Assembly (NCBI GenBank): GCA_018660465.1
Contig: JABJKH010000075.1
Location: forward strand, 1-64,000
Direction: 5' to 3'
DNA: 64,000 nt
Source of the DNA: Rhodospirillaceae bacterium
GTDB lineage: Bacteria > Pseudomonadota > Alphaproteobacteria > Rhodospirillales > JABJKH01
A model generated the notes under the pieces. It saw only the letters and a program-made list of their open reading frames with translations. It searched no databases and was not told where the DNA came from. A program made the position numbers and the translations under genes. Position 1 is the stretch's first letter; the number at the start of each line of letters is the position of its first letter. Positions 38,783-48,691 of this stretch are shown here, piece by piece.

Positions 38783-39631
38783 TCACCGCTGCCGCTGCGC
38801 ACAATAAAAAGTGGATCGGCCGGATTGAACGATTTGTTTTATACCGCCTGTTTTCGCCATATCGCAGTCGCAGCCGGGACACGCCTGCCCGGCCCGGCCA
38901 TAGACGGCAAAGCTGTGCTGAAAGTAACCCAACTCGCCAGAGGTCTGACGATGATCGCGCAAGGATGAACCGCCTGCTTCAATGGCTTCCAAAAGCACAT
39001 CGCGGACCCTGCCTGCTAATTTCTCGGCCCGACCGCCTTGTACTGTCCGAGCTTTGCGACGCGGCGAAAGACCCGACCGAAACAGGGCTTCTGAGACATA
39101 TATATTACCGAGCCCTGCGACCACCCGCTGATCCAATAGGGCGGCCTTGATCGGCGTGTTGCGGCCCTTAAGTGCTGCCGCCAATGCAGGGCCGTTGAAA
39201 GCATTGGACAAAGGTTCCGGTCCAAGCTTGGCCAACATTTTATGGCTGTCGAGTTCCCCGGGCCGGACCAAATCCATAAACCCAAACCGGCGCGGATCGG
39301 TAAAGACCACCGTCGTCCCGCCATCTGTTTCAAATACCACATGATCGTGGGGGCCAGGCTCGGGAAGGACATCGCCTGCCTTGAAAATCGTCATCCGGCC
39401 CGACATGCCCAAATGCCCGATCAATACCTGCCCATCATCCAAGCGCACCAGCAGATATTTCGCCCGTCGATCGACAGACGTTATCTTGCGGCCCCTCAAG
39501 CGTTCGGGAAAGTTTTCAGGAAATGGAAATCGTAAATCCGGGCGACGCTGCAGAACGCGGGTGAACCGCTGGCCTTCAAGAACAGGGGCCAAGCCTCTAC
39601 GAACAGTTTCGACTTCAGGTAATTCAGGCAT
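38783..39631 (-). CDS. mutM: Formamidopyrimidine-DNA glycosylase MutM with an incomplete zinc finger
   Basis: Base-excision repair glycosylase/AP lyase for 8-oxoguanine; 282 residues. The catalytic N-terminus [13 protein letters not shown] (P1, E2) and helix-two-turn-helix segment [18 protein letters not shown] are intact. The C-terminal zinc finger has C251, C254 and C277, but the fourth ligand position (expected two residues after C277) reads R280 (FYCAQRQR). An extra C256 is present. Whether the finger still binds zinc is open. Divergent from ubiE with 44 bp between start codons. Confidence 0.95.
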   Translation of the reverse strand: MPELPEVETVRRGLAPVLEGQRFTRVLQRRPDLRFPFPENFPERLRGRKITSVDRRAKYLLVRLDDGQVLIGHLGMSGRMTIFKAGDVLPEPGPHDHVVFETDGGTTVVFTDPRRFGFMDLVRPGELDSHKMLAKLGPEPLSNAFNGPALAAALKGRNTPIKAALLDQRVVAGLGNIYVSEALFRSGLSPRRKARTVQGGRAEKLAGRVRDVLLEAIEAGGSSLRDHRQTSGELGYFQHSFAVYGRAGQACPGCDCDMAKTGGIKQIVQSGRSTFYCAQRQR

Positions 39632-39639
39632 GGTATAAT
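39631..39639 (+). promoter_or_regulatory. Extended -10 promoter for ubiE
   Basis: TGGTATAAT is an extended -10 element (TG-N-TATAAT) whose first base is the first base of the divergent mutM start codon. Transcription would start near 39646, 30 bp before ubiE. No good -35 is seen. Confidence 0.45.
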
Positions 39640-39675
39640 CTAGCGTGTCCGGACGGGTTAGGCTATGGTTCGGCC

Positions 39676-40440
39676 ATGTCGAATTCAGAAAAAATTTCGG
39701 ACGAGCCTGGCACGACCCATTTCGGCTTCCGCTCCGTCGCAGAAGATGAAAAAGAATCTCTGGTCCGGGGCGTCTTTGACAGTGTCGCGCCTAAGTATGA
39801 CATCATGAACGACCTGATGAGCCTAGGTGCCCATCGGTTGTGGAAGTCGGCGTTCCTGGATTGGCTGGCACCGCGCTCTGGCATGACGCTTCTGGATGTC
39901 GGCGGCGGCACCGGTGATATTGCGTTCGGATTTTTGGGACGAGGTGGCAGCAGTGTCCGGGTTGTCGACATTAATAAAGAGATGCTCGCCTGTGGCCGAG
40001 ACCGCGCGATTGATAAGGGCATCTTGGACGGCATCAGTTGGACTTGTGGCGATGCCGAGAAACTACCGGTCGAGGACAGCTCCGTCGATGCCTTCACCAT
40101 CGCTTTCTGCATCCGTAACGTCACGCATATAGAGAACGCCCTAAGCGAAGCCCGACGCGTCTTAAAACCCGGCGGACGGTTTATGTGCCTGGAATTCAGT
40201 CGGGTCGCATGGCCGGTGCTGGATAAAATTTATGATACCTATTCGTTTCAGATGCTGCCTGCACTTGGAAAGTGGGTCGCGGGCGATGCCGAAGCCTACC
40301 AATATTTAGCCGAAAGCATCCGCCGCTTTCCCGACCAGGATACGTTTGCTGAGATGATCACGGACGCGGGCCTGGATCAGGTCAAATACCGCAACCTCTC
40401 TGGCGGCATTGTCGCCATCCATTCGGCGTGGCGGATCTGA
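39676..40440 (+). CDS. ubiE: Ubiquinone/menaquinone methyltransferase UbiE
   Basis: SAM-dependent C-methyltransferase of the ubiquinone pathway, 254 residues. SAM motif [14 protein letters not shown], then [27 protein letters not shown] and the UbiE-specific [15 protein letters not shown]. The N-terminal [13 protein letters not shown] with [17 protein letters not shown] is the family signature. Followed 4 bp later by ubiB. Confidence 0.96.
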   Translation: MSNSEKISDEPGTTHFGFRSVAEDEKESLVRGVFDSVAPKYDIMNDLMSLGAHRLWKSAFLDWLAPRSGMTLLDVGGGTGDIAFGFLGRGGSSVRVVDINKEMLACGRDRAIDKGILDGISWTCGDAEKLPVEDSSVDAFTIAFCIRNVTHIENALSEARRVLKPGGRFMCLEFSRVAWPVLDKIYDTYSFQMLPALGKWVAGDAEAYQYLAESIRRFPDQDTFAEMITDAGLDQVKYRNLSGGIVAIHSAWRI

Positions 40441-40444
40441 TACG

Positions 40445-41977
40445 ATGGCGTCAAACTTTCGGAACGCACGACGCCTGCTGAAGATCGCTCGAATACTCGC
40501 CCGCCATGACGCTTTGTTTTTGCTGGAGAAGTTAGAGGTTGCCCCCGCCGTCGTCACGGCGGCCCGGCTCATATCCAGAAAACGCGTCAAAGGCCGCCCG
40601 GGTCAGCGCCTTGCCAAGGCACTACAGGAGGCCGGGCCTAGCTTTATCAAACTGGGCCAAGCCCTTTCGACCCGTTCAGATCTACTGGGCGAAGAACTAA
40701 CGGGTGATCTGTCTGATCTTCAGGACAGCCTGCCGCCTTTCAGTGGCGCCGAAGCCCGCGCCGCGATCGAAGCGGAATTCGGCAAACCCGTGGACGCGTT
40801 GTTTTCCAAATTTGATGACAAAGCCATCGCCGCCGCTTCCATCGCCCAAGTTCATTTTGCGGTTACCACTGATGGCCGCGACGTCGCCGTCAAAGTTCTA
40901 CGCCCTGAAATCGAAAGCGCGTTTCAGGCCGATCTTGACCTCTTCACGTGGGTTGCGGGGCTGATTGAGAAAACCCGGCCCGATTTGCGCCGCTTGAAAC
41001 CAATCGAGTCTATAAAGACCGTGGCCGACACGGTGGCTATGGAAATGGACCTGCGGTTTGAAGCGGCTGCGGCCGCAGAACTGGGGGAGAATTTTAAAGA
41101 CGATGAGTCTTTTAATGTCCCCGCCGTGGATTGGACCCTCACCGGTCGTCGGGTGCTGACCACCGAGCGCATGGGGGGCATCCCCATGGATGACCGGGAC
41201 GCCGTCCTAAAAGCAGGGTTAGACCCGGAAGACGTCGTTCGAAAAGCCTCCCGAGCCTTTTTCATGCAAGTCTTCCGTGATGGCTTCTTCCATGCAGACC
41301 TGCATCCCGGAAATTTATTCGTCGATGATAATGGCAATATCGCCGCCGTCGACTTCGGCATCATGGGCCGCATGGACCGACGCACCCGGCGGTTTCTAGG
41401 CGAGATGTTGCTAGGATTCCTCACCCGTGATTATGCGCGGGCGGCACGGGTTCACTTCGATGCTGGCTGGGTCCCTGCCGATCAATCTGTTGATTTATTC
41501 ACCCAAGCGTGTCGATCCATTGCTGAGCCCATCTTGGATCGCCCACAAAACGAGATTTCAATCGCTCGACTTTTGGGACAATTATTCGGCATTACCGAAA
41601 CGTTTCAAATGGAAGCCCAGCCGCAACTGCTTTTGCTACAAAAAACCATGCTGGTCGCCGAAGGTACTGCGCGTCGTTTGTGCCCAGATGCAAACATGTG
41701 GCTTCTGATCCGACCCTTAGTCGAGGAATGGATGGCCAAGACCCTCGCACCCGAAAATCTAGTGGCCGAGGCTTTCGATGAAGCCACCAGCACCCTCCGT
41801 CGACTGCCCACCATCATCGAAGGCTTGGAGAAAAGCGTTATCCAAGTCACACAAGGCGGCCTGAAACTTCACCCCGATACAGTTCGTGCCATGGCCGGAC
41901 GCAAAGGGCCGGGCACGCCCCTGCCACTCTGGGTGATTGCTGGTTTTTTAGCAGCGTTGCTTTTCGTCTTAACCTAG
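40445..41977 (+). CDS. ubiB: Ubiquinone biosynthesis kinase-like protein UbiB
   Basis: Atypical kinase-like (ADCK/ABC1 family) ATPase needed for ubiquinone synthesis; 510 residues. The KxGQ motif appears as FIKLGQALSTR, the A-rich nucleotide loop as AAASIAQVHFA, catalytic HADLHPGNLF and the DFG motif as VDFGIMG. A C-terminal hydrophobic segment (WVIAGFLAALLFVLT) anchors it to the membrane. An upstream in-frame start at 40409 lies inside ubiE, so ATG 40445 is preferred. Confidence 0.95.
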   Translation: MASNFRNARRLLKIARILARHDALFLLEKLEVAPAVVTAARLISRKRVKGRPGQRLAKALQEAGPSFIKLGQALSTRSDLLGEELTGDLSDLQDSLPPFSGAEARAAIEAEFGKPVDALFSKFDDKAIAAASIAQVHFAVTTDGRDVAVKVLRPEIESAFQADLDLFTWVAGLIEKTRPDLRRLKPIESIKTVADTVAMEMDLRFEAAAAAELGENFKDDESFNVPAVDWTLTGRRVLTTERMGGIPMDDRDAVLKAGLDPEDVVRKASRAFFMQVFRDGFFHADLHPGNLFVDDNGNIAAVDFGIMGRMDRRTRRFLGEMLLGFLTRDYARAARVHFDAGWVPADQSVDLFTQACRSIAEPILDRPQNEISIARLLGQLFGITETFQMEAQPQLLLLQKTMLVAEGTARRLCPDANMWLLIRPLVEEWMAKTLAPENLVAEAFDEATSTLRRLPTIIEGLEKSVIQVTQGGLKLHPDTVRAMAGRKGPGTPLPLWVIAGFLAALLFVLT

Positions 41978-42078
41978 TACGGCGAAATCCAGTTCCACCA
42001 CACTAGACAAGAAATTCTCTTGTACTTGCAATGCACTCCAACAATCGTTAGTTTCTACATTCTATTTGCGTAGATTAA

Positions 42079-43311
42079 ATGGAACTCCCTTTGTTAAGTG
42101 GAAAACGAATTTTATTTATCGTTTCGGGCGGCATCGCGGCCTATAAGTGTCTGGAGGTTATCCGGCGCTTACGTGAACGCGGCATTGCCGTGCGCTGCAT
42201 CCTGACCAAGGGTGGCAGCCAGTTCGTAACGCCTTTGTCCCTCGCCGCGATCAGTGGCGATAGAGTTTTCGATGATCTGTTCTCTTTAAACGACGAAAAC
42301 GAAATCGGCCATATCCGCTTGTCTCGGGAAGCCGATCTGGTTGTTGTCGCCCCCGCAAGTGCGGATATTTTAGCAAAGATGGCCCATGGTCTGGCTGATG
42401 ACCTAGCAACCACCGCATTATTGGCGACCGATAAGCCGGTCCTTGTGGCCCCCGCCATGAACCCCCGCATGTGGGAGCATCCGGCGACGCGGGCCAATGT
42501 GGCGACCCTGGAAGCGCGTGGCATCATTCGCATCGGCCCCGGCTTCGGCGAAATGGCCGAAAGCAACGAAGCCGGTGAAGGCCGATTGGCGGACCCGCCT
42601 GATATTGTCACGGCGATTGTTTCTTATTTGGAAGGAACTCCCAAGGGTCAAGGCCGCTTGGCCGGCCTAAGTGCCCTGGTTACCAGCGGCCCAACGTTCG
42701 AGCCTATTGATCCCGTCCGCTACATCGCCAACCGGTCTTCCGGCAAACAAGGCCATGCGATTGCGCGAGCGCTGTCAAATTTGGGTGCGGATACATCGCT
42801 GGTGACAGGGCCGACCCAACTGCCTGATCCCATGGGCGTACGCGTAACTCACATTGAAACCGCACGCCAAATGTTGGAAGCGTGTGAGGCAGCCTTGCCC
42901 GTGGATGTGGCCGTATGTGCTGCTGCAGTAGGTGACTGGCGGGTTGGTGAGGCGGCAAAAAACAAAATTAAAAAAGACGGCAAGAACACGACGCCGACCC
43001 TGGATTTGACTGAAAATCCAGATATTTTGGCAAGCCTCGGGCAATCAAAACAGCGCCCTCGGCTGCTTATTGGATTTGCCGCTGAAACTGAACAAGTCGT
43101 CGAGAACGCCATCGCCAAGCGCACAAAGAAAAAATGTGATTGGATTCTGGCCAACGACGTATCGCCAGCGACAGGGACCTTTGGCGGAGACGATAACACG
43201 CTGCATTTGGTCACAAGCGAGGGCGTCGAGGATTGGCCCCGCCTCGGCAAACAGGCCGCCGCAGATAAACTGGCCGGGCATATTGCAGATGCAATGGAAA
43301 AGTTGGCATGA
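42079..43311 (+). CDS. coaBC: Bifunctional coenzyme A biosynthesis protein CoaBC
   Basis: Makes 4'-phosphopantetheine from phosphopantothenate and cysteine. CoaC (about 1-185): VSGGIAAYK flavin site, H-containing EIGHIRL, and [12 protein letters not shown]. The clamp segment reads [14 protein letters not shown] (157-169 region), where many homologues carry a cysteine (ACG); here that position is E/S. CoaB (about 195-410): [26 protein letters not shown] and GFAAET. 410 residues is normal. It overlaps dut by 4 bp, as in many alphaproteobacteria. Confidence 0.95.
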   Translation: MELPLLSGKRILFIVSGGIAAYKCLEVIRRLRERGIAVRCILTKGGSQFVTPLSLAAISGDRVFDDLFSLNDENEIGHIRLSREADLVVVAPASADILAKMAHGLADDLATTALLATDKPVLVAPAMNPRMWEHPATRANVATLEARGIIRIGPGFGEMAESNEAGEGRLADPPDIVTAIVSYLEGTPKGQGRLAGLSALVTSGPTFEPIDPVRYIANRSSGKQGHAIARALSNLGADTSLVTGPTQLPDPMGVRVTHIETARQMLEACEAALPVDVAVCAAAVGDWRVGEAAKNKIKKDGKNTTPTLDLTENPDILASLGQSKQRPRLLIGFAAETEQVVENAIAKRTKKKCDWILANDVSPATGTFGGDDNTLHLVTSEGVEDWPRLGKQAAADKLAGHIADAMEKLA

Positions 43312-43760
43312 CGGCGACCCCTCTAAAAGTGCCACTGCAGCGCATGCCGCATGGGAATGATTTAGACCTTCCAAGCTATGCCACCGCCTTAAGTGCGGGC
43401 ATGGATTTGATTGCCGCTGTGGACGATCCGATTTCGTTGGAGCCCGGCGCGCGCGCGGTGATTCCATCTGGTATCGCCATCGCCCTACCACAAGGATTCG
43501 AGGCGCAAGTCCGGCCCCGGTCCGGATTGGCAGCAAAACATGGGGTTACTGTTCTAAACAGTCCCGGCACAATTGACGCCGATTACAGGGGTGAAATTGG
43601 CGTTATATTGGTGAACTTCGGTAACGAGACGTTCCACGTTGACCGCGGCATGCGGATCGCGCAAATGGTCGTTGCCGCTATCGAAACCGTGGCTTGGTCC
43701 GAAACAAAAACTTTGCCTGCCTCAGTACGAGGCGATGGCGGCTTCGGGTCAACTGGATAA
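43308..43760 (+). CDS. dut: dUTPase
   Basis: Trimeric deoxyuridine triphosphatase, 150 residues, hydrolysing dUTP to dUMP. Motifs: [40 protein letters not shown] and the C-terminal phosphate-binding GDGGFGSTG. Translation is coupled to coaBC (4-bp overlap). An Rrf2-type regulator gene follows 27 bp later. Confidence 0.97.
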   Translation: MTATPLKVPLQRMPHGNDLDLPSYATALSAGMDLIAAVDDPISLEPGARAVIPSGIAIALPQGFEAQVRPRSGLAAKHGVTVLNSPGTIDADYRGEIGVILVNFGNETFHVDRGMRIAQMVVAAIETVAWSETKTLPASVRGDGGFGSTG

Positions 43761-43787
43761 GAAATTCTGGGGAGAGTGATTTAGGTT

Positions 43788-44243
43788 ATGCTACGACTGT
43801 CGAAAAAAATGTTGTTTGCGATCGAGGCTGTGCTGGATATCGCCTATCATTCAGCGAGTGAACCGGTCCAAAGCCATCAGATTACCAAACGCCAAGGCAT
43901 TCCCCGGCGCTATTTGGAACAAGCTCTACAGCATTTGGTGCGGGATAATATTTTAGTCGGTGTCCGTGGCCCGCGAGGCGGGTATCGGCTCGCCCGCGAA
44001 CGCCGCCGAATTTCCGTTGCCGATATCGTTCGCGTGGTCCAGGTGATGGAAAAAAATGAGAACAAGGACGACGAGTTGCTTGAATCAGATTTGGGCCGGA
44101 AGGTTGTCCAACCCTTATGGTTAGAACTTCAGGTCGAAATGACGGCACGTCTGGAAAATTTGAGCATCGACGATCTTTGTACCCGCGCTAAGGACGAGGG
44201 CGTTGTGAGCGAGGGCCAACGCAATCTTGATTTCATCATTTAA
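43788..44243 (+). CDS. Rrf2 family transcription regulator
   Basis: 151-residue winged-helix regulator. N-terminal RLSKKMLFAIEAVLDIA, IPRRYLEQALQHLV and VRGPRGGYRLARERR are the Rrf2 DNA-binding domain. The three-cysteine Fe-S cluster of IscR and NsrR is missing (a single Cys near residue 131), so it is not an obvious Fe-S sensor. It precedes cysK by 21 bp and the moeB/dsrE-like genes, suggesting control of a sulfur unit, like CymR (inference). Confidence 0.92.
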   Translation: MLRLSKKMLFAIEAVLDIAYHSASEPVQSHQITKRQGIPRRYLEQALQHLVRDNILVGVRGPRGGYRLARERRRISVADIVRVVQVMEKNENKDDELLESDLGRKVVQPLWLELQVEMTARLENLSIDDLCTRAKDEGVVSEGQRNLDFII

Positions 44244-44264
44244 TAGAACGAAGGGTTTCTAACA

Positions 44265-45242
44265 ATGGCTTCGAACGACGGCGCTAATGGAGAATTTAGA
44301 GGTCGCATTTATGGCGATATCACGGAAACGATTGGGGCAACCCCGTTAATCCGTCTTAGCCGACTGATGGAGGATGCGGGCTCGAAAGCAGACATCGTTG
44401 CAAAATGTGAATTCTTTAATCCACTTTCCTCGGTCAAAGATCGCATCGGTTTGGCCATGATTGAGGCCGCTGAAACACGCGGTGAATTGGGCCCCAACGC
44501 AACCATCGTCGAGCCCACATCTGGCAATACAGGCATTGCCCTGGCCTTCGTCTGTGCCGCCAAGGGCTATAATTTGATCCTAACCATGCCGGAAAGCATG
44601 TCTATGGAGCGCCGGAAAATGCTGCTCTTGCTCGGTGCAAAAATTGAATTGACACCTGCCGCCAAAGGCATGCGCGGCGCAATTGAAAAGGCGGAGGAGA
44701 TTTTGAAAGCCACGCCAAATTCAATCATGCCGCAACAATTTAATAATCCCGCCAACCCAGAAATTCACCGCCAAACTACGGCCGAAGAGATTTGGCGGGA
44801 TTCGGACGGTAAAGTTGATGCGATTGTCAGCGGCGTTGGTACGGGGGGGACATTTACCGGCACCGGTTCGGTCCTAAAAGAACGGAAGCCGGAACTGAAG
44901 ATGATTGCTATTGAACCAGAAGACAGCCCGATCCTTTCTGGTGGTGTCCCTGGCCCTCATAAAATTCAGGGCATAGGCGCGGGTTTTATCCCAGGGAATA
45001 TGGAAACCGACCTGATCGATGAAATTCTCAAGATCGGCAATGAAACCGCTTTTGCGATGGCCCGAAAGGTTGCGCTGTTGGAAGGATTGCCGGTTGGCAT
45101 TTCATCAGGTGCGGCACTCGCGGCAGCCCTGGAATTGGGTGAACGGGACGACATGGCTGGGAAAATGATCGTCGTTATTCTGCCGTCATTTGCCGAGCGC
45201 TATTTGTCGACGCCTTTGTTCGAGGGCCTAGGCCTGGAGTGA
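44265..45242 (+). CDS. cysK: Cysteine synthase A
   Basis: PLP-dependent O-acetylserine sulfhydrylase, 325 residues. PLP lysine K58 in [11 protein letters not shown], substrate loop [12 protein letters not shown], and phosphate-binding [12 protein letters not shown] are typical. It makes cysteine from O-acetylserine and sulfide. Followed by the E1-like enzyme with overlapping stop and start (TGATG), and preceded by the Rrf2 regulator, so the set is likely one operon. Confidence 0.96.
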   Translation: MASNDGANGEFRGRIYGDITETIGATPLIRLSRLMEDAGSKADIVAKCEFFNPLSSVKDRIGLAMIEAAETRGELGPNATIVEPTSGNTGIALAFVCAAKGYNLILTMPESMSMERRKMLLLLGAKIELTPAAKGMRGAIEKAEEILKATPNSIMPQQFNNPANPEIHRQTTAEEIWRDSDGKVDAIVSGVGTGGTFTGTGSVLKERKPELKMIAIEPEDSPILSGGVPGPHKIQGIGAGFIPGNMETDLIDEILKIGNETAFAMARKVALLEGLPVGISSGAALAAALELGERDDMAGKMIVVILPSFAERYLSTPLFEGLGLE

Positions 45243-46036
45243 TGGACTTCAACGAAGCCCAAATTCAACGCTATGCCCGTCACATCTTGCTTCCAGAAGT
45301 TGGTGGCGAAGGCCAAGCACAGCTTATGGCGGCGAAGGTCTTGGTCGTTGGTGCCGGCGGCTTGGGCTCACCTTTATTGCTATATCTTGCCGCCGCTGGT
45401 GTTGGCACCATTGGCTTGGTTGATGACGACGCGGTTGATCTCAGTAACTTGCAGCGGCAAATTGTTCACACCACGCCTTCGGTCGGACGGCCCAAAGTAG
45501 ACAGCGCTGCCGAGACTCTCGCCGCCATCAATCCTGAAGTGACCTTGGTCCGTCACACCGAACGATTGACCACTGCGAACGCCATGGAATTGATCAGCGC
45601 TTATGATATCGTCGCCGATGGCACGGATAATTTTGCCACTCGGTTTTTGATCAACGACGCCTGCTATTTTGCCAAGCGGCCCTTGGTCTCGGCCGCTATT
45701 TTGCGCTTTGATGGACAGGTCTCCACGTTTAAGGCCCATGAAGACGGCGCGCATCCTTGTTACCGCTGTCTCTACCGCGAGCCACCGCCGGACGGGCAAA
45801 TTCCGACCTGTGCCGAAGCCGGTGTGCTCGGCGCGCTTTGTGGCATGGTCGGGTCCCTGCAGGCGACAGAAGTGATCAAAGAAATTCTGCACATTGGCGA
45901 TAGCCTGTCGGGGTCGTTGGTGATTTACGAAGGCTTGGGCACCACGTTCCGGAAAATCAAAGTGCGCCCAGACCCCGGCTGCCCGCTTTGTGGCGAGGCT
46001 CCTTCAATCACGGATTTATCAATCCATGAGCACTAA
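45242..46036 (+). CDS. moeB: MoeB/ThiF family E1-like adenylyltransferase
   Basis: 264-residue E1-like enzyme that adenylates the C-terminus of a ubiquitin-like sulfur carrier (MoaD, ThiS or a cysteine-forming CysO type). Seen: RYARHILLPEVG, VVGAGGLGSPLLLYLAAAGVG, DDDAVDLSNLQRQIVH, zinc cysteines in CYRCLY and CPLCG, and the conserved Cys in TCAEAGVLG. No rhodanese domain is present. Because it lies directly after cysK, sulfur delivery is the probable role; the carrier protein is not in the window. ATG 45242 overlaps the cysK stop. Confidence 0.92.
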   Translation: MDFNEAQIQRYARHILLPEVGGEGQAQLMAAKVLVVGAGGLGSPLLLYLAAAGVGTIGLVDDDAVDLSNLQRQIVHTTPSVGRPKVDSAAETLAAINPEVTLVRHTERLTTANAMELISAYDIVADGTDNFATRFLINDACYFAKRPLVSAAILRFDGQVSTFKAHEDGAHPCYRCLYREPPPDGQIPTCAEAGVLGALCGMVGSLQATEVIKEILHIGDSLSGSLVIYEGLGTTFRKIKVRPDPGCPLCGEAPSITDLSIHEH

Positions 46037-46475
46037 ACTCGGGCCTGATAAACTTTCCTTGGTCGTGTTTTCAGGCGAATTCGACAAGGTCCATTACGCC
46101 TTGGTCATGGCCAGTGGAGCACAGGCCAGCAACCGAGAGACAACATTGTTTTTCACCATGGGTGCCTGCCACGCGCTGCTTAAAAAAGACGAAAGGGGAG
46201 CGTATCCGTGGCGTGAAATGGAATTGAGCAACCAAGGTGGAGGGGGAAATGGTGGTGCGCGGGACGATCAATTTAAGGGTCTCGGCGTCGGCGCGTTTGA
46301 AGAACTTTTGAGCGCCTGCGTGGACATGGGTGTTAAGTTTATGGTCTGCGAAATGGGCTTGCGCGCAGAAGGTCTAACCCGAGCAGACCTTAGAGACGAC
46401 GTGCCGTTTGAAGAGGGCGGCGTGGTGACCTTCCTAAATGACGCGTCCAAGGACGGCTCGATTTTATTTATTTAA
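46026..46475 (+). CDS. DsrE-like sulfur-related protein
   Basis: 149-residue DsrE/DsrF-like protein. Members relay sulfur as persulfides on cysteine. Seen: LSLVVFSGEFDKVHYALVMASGAQASN, C48 in TMGACHALL, C98 and C108 (KFMVCEMGL), and VVTFLNDA at the end. A Gly-rich insert NQGGGGNGGARDD lies near 69-81. It overlaps the MoeB-like gene by 11 bp and ends inside the convergent pabC gene (12 bp). A role as sulfur carrier is inferred from family and context. Confidence 0.85.
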   Translation: MSTKLGPDKLSLVVFSGEFDKVHYALVMASGAQASNRETTLFFTMGACHALLKKDERGAYPWREMELSNQGGGGNGGARDDQFKGLGVGAFEELLSACVDMGVKFMVCEMGLRAEGLTRADLRDDVPFEEGGVVTFLNDASKDGSILFI

Positions 46476-47249
46476 ATATTTTTTCGTCACCGGTCCTGGC
46501 AGACCATCACCAATAGGATTGCCATCAACAGTTACCAGCGGCCGCACACCAAGACTATTTGTCAGAAACGCCTCACTTGCACGGGCCAAATCATCGGGTC
46601 CCAGGGTCCGTTCCTCAGCATCGGGTAATATTTCTTCCCGCATGACCCCTGGCAATGCACCATCTGAAGTCGGCGGCGTTAGCAGCGTACCGTCAATCAC
46701 CACAAACAAATTTGCCGCCGTTGCTTCGGCTAAGCTCCCCACCGTGTTCAGCAACAAGGCTTCGTCCGTTCCACGGTCAGCCGCTTCTCGCCGCGCGACG
46801 ATGTTATCTAGATAGTTCAAACTTTTGCATTGGGCGAGAGGCGATAATTCGTTCCGCCGGGTGATTTGGGCAATTATGGCTTTCACTGGCTCGGCTGTGC
46901 GAATATCGCTTGGCGTCACTGAAATCATCACCGTTTGCTTAGCCTCTTTCGGTGGCAACACACCCCGAGGTCCGGGGCCTCGAGTCACGGTCAGACGGAG
47001 GACACCGTTAGCTACTTTGTTCGCCGAGATGGTTTCGGCTATGGCTGGCTTTAAAGCTTGGGGGAAGTTCATCCCCAACACGTCGCACCCATGGTTGAGC
47101 CGATGAAGATGACGATCCAAGCGGGTCGGGTCACCGTCTTCTATTCGGATGGTTTCAAACAGGCCATCTGCCAAAAGTAGCCCTCGGTCCATGGGGTCAA
47201 TGCGAGCGTCGTCCCGGTCCACCAATGTGCCGTTCAGATAGACCTTCAT
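46464..47249 (-). CDS. pabC: Aminodeoxychorismate lyase (class IV aminotransferase fold)
   Basis: PLP enzyme of 261 residues that makes 4-aminobenzoate, a folate precursor. NGTLVDRDDARIDPMDRGLLLADGLFETIR is typical; the PLP lysine is in AQCKSLNYLDNIVARREA. Branched-chain or D-amino acid transaminases share the fold, but the 4-bp overlap with pabB supports PabC. It is convergent with the DsrE-like gene. Confidence 0.9.
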   Translation of the reverse strand: MKVYLNGTLVDRDDARIDPMDRGLLLADGLFETIRIEDGDPTRLDRHLHRLNHGCDVLGMNFPQALKPAIAETISANKVANGVLRLTVTRGPGPRGVLPPKEAKQTVMISVTPSDIRTAEPVKAIIAQITRRNELSPLAQCKSLNYLDNIVARREAADRGTDEALLLNTVGSLAEATAANLFVVIDGTLLTPPTSDGALPGVMREEILPDAEERTLGPDDLARASEAFLTNSLGVRPLVTVDGNPIGDGLPGPVTKKYLNK

Positions 47250-48640
47250 GGCCGGGCCAAAGGATCAAGCGCCCGCAATAAAGGCGCGACCTTCGTCAAG
47301 GATTCTTCATACTCTGCCGCCGGGCTGGAATCCGCAACGACGCCACCGCCTGCCTGGGCAACGACGGTATTGTCTTTTACCGTCAAGGTGCGGATTACGA
47401 TGCTGGAGTCCATGGAGCCATCGAAGCCTATTCGAACAATTGTGCCGCAATAGGGGCCACGGTGGGCTGGTTCCAATTCGTTGATAATTTCCATGGCGCG
47501 GATTTTTGGCGCGCCAGTGATTGATCCACCTGGGAAAGTTGCGCGTAATAAATCAACAGGTCCGAGCCCAACCTGTAATCGGCCCTTAATTTCAGAAACC
47601 AAATGATGCACCGTCGCAAAAGTTTCCAGGCTATAGAGATGGCCAACACGAACAGAGCCCACGTCACAAACCCGAGAAAGATCATTTCTCAACAGATCAA
47701 CGATCATTAAATTTTCCGCGCGGTCTTTTTCGCTGTTTTGCAGCACACCCTTAAGAACCGCATCTTCGGCTTCGGTCGCACCCCGGGGGCGGGTTCCTTT
47801 GATCGGTCGTGTGGCAACTTGACCCGCATCATCAAGCGACAAAAACAGTTCGGGCGATGCAGACAATACGGCTTCATCCGGACCACAAGATAGGTAGGCT
47901 GCGAACGGCGCTGGGCTCAAATCGCGAAGACGCTGATACAACATAAAAGCCGTAAGATTTTCTGGCAGGGTTCCTAAAAAACGTTGGGTCAGATTGGCCT
48001 GAAAAATATCGCCCGCGTGAATGTACTCTATCACTTGGCCAAGGGCCGCTTCGTAGTCTTCGCGGCCAACTTCAGGTTGCCAGCTTCCTGACGATGCCCA
48101 ATCTGGGTCATTCAATTCAGGCGCGGTAGCAATTTTTTGCGCCATGTGTTTGGCCCGAGTTTCTGGCGGTAATCTTTTTGGCAAATTAACGTCACCGTCA
48201 GCAACGTCACTGGCCAACACCCACGCCTTCTGCTCTTTCATGTCAAACGCGGCGACAGTGTCATAGAGACCAATGACCATCTCCGGAAAATCCTGCCCTT
48301 GGGATTTGGGTGCAGGCAATTTTTCCAGGTGGCGACCGGCCTCATAACTCAAAACGCCGGCGGCACCCGTTTGAAAGGGGGGCAAGTTTGGATGGCGAGG
48401 GAGATTGTATTTCGATAATTCTACGTCCAAGGCATCGAACGGGTTGGTGTTCTCTAAAAGTTCCGTTCGCAAAACCCGAAAGGGATCAATCGCGATATAG
48501 CTATATCGGCCCTGGCCCCCGGCTTCGGTCGCACTGTCGAAAAATGCCACGACGGGGTCGTCGGCAAACGGCCGGAATGCCCGCAGCGGATCGGTAAAGG
48601 GAATTTCAAGAACATGAAGAGACGCTGTTATCGCGCGCAT
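47246..48640 (-). CDS. pabB: Aminodeoxychorismate synthase component I
   Basis: Chorismate-binding enzyme of 464 residues that makes 4-amino-4-deoxychorismate for folate. The PIKGTRPRG motif contains the nucleophilic lysine that separates PabB from anthranilate synthase (PIAGT). Other signatures: IHAGDIFQANLTQRF, SEKDRAENLMIVDLLRNDL and TFPGGSITGAPKIRAMEII. It is followed by pabC; the glutaminase subunit PabA is not in the window. Confidence 0.95.
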   Translation of the reverse strand: MRAITASLHVLEIPFTDPLRAFRPFADDPVVAFFDSATEAGGQGRYSYIAIDPFRVLRTELLENTNPFDALDVELSKYNLPRHPNLPPFQTGAAGVLSYEAGRHLEKLPAPKSQGQDFPEMVIGLYDTVAAFDMKEQKAWVLASDVADGDVNLPKRLPPETRAKHMAQKIATAPELNDPDWASSGSWQPEVGREDYEAALGQVIEYIHAGDIFQANLTQRFLGTLPENLTAFMLYQRLRDLSPAPFAAYLSCGPDEAVLSASPELFLSLDDAGQVATRPIKGTRPRGATEAEDAVLKGVLQNSEKDRAENLMIVDLLRNDLSRVCDVGSVRVGHLYSLETFATVHHLVSEIKGRLQVGLGPVDLLRATFPGGSITGAPKIRAMEIINELEPAHRGPYCGTIVRIGFDGSMDSSIVIRTLTVKDNTVVAQAGGGVVADSSPAAEYEESLTKVAPLLRALDPLARP

Positions 48641-48691
48641 GAAGTTTCCTCGAACGAGCGTATACGAGAAGCCCGGCAGCCGAGTGTATCG

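Noticed and set aside
42007-42023. Small inverted repeat ACAAGA/TCTTGT after ubiB as a terminator
   Set aside because: Only six AT-rich pairs and no T-run; too weak.
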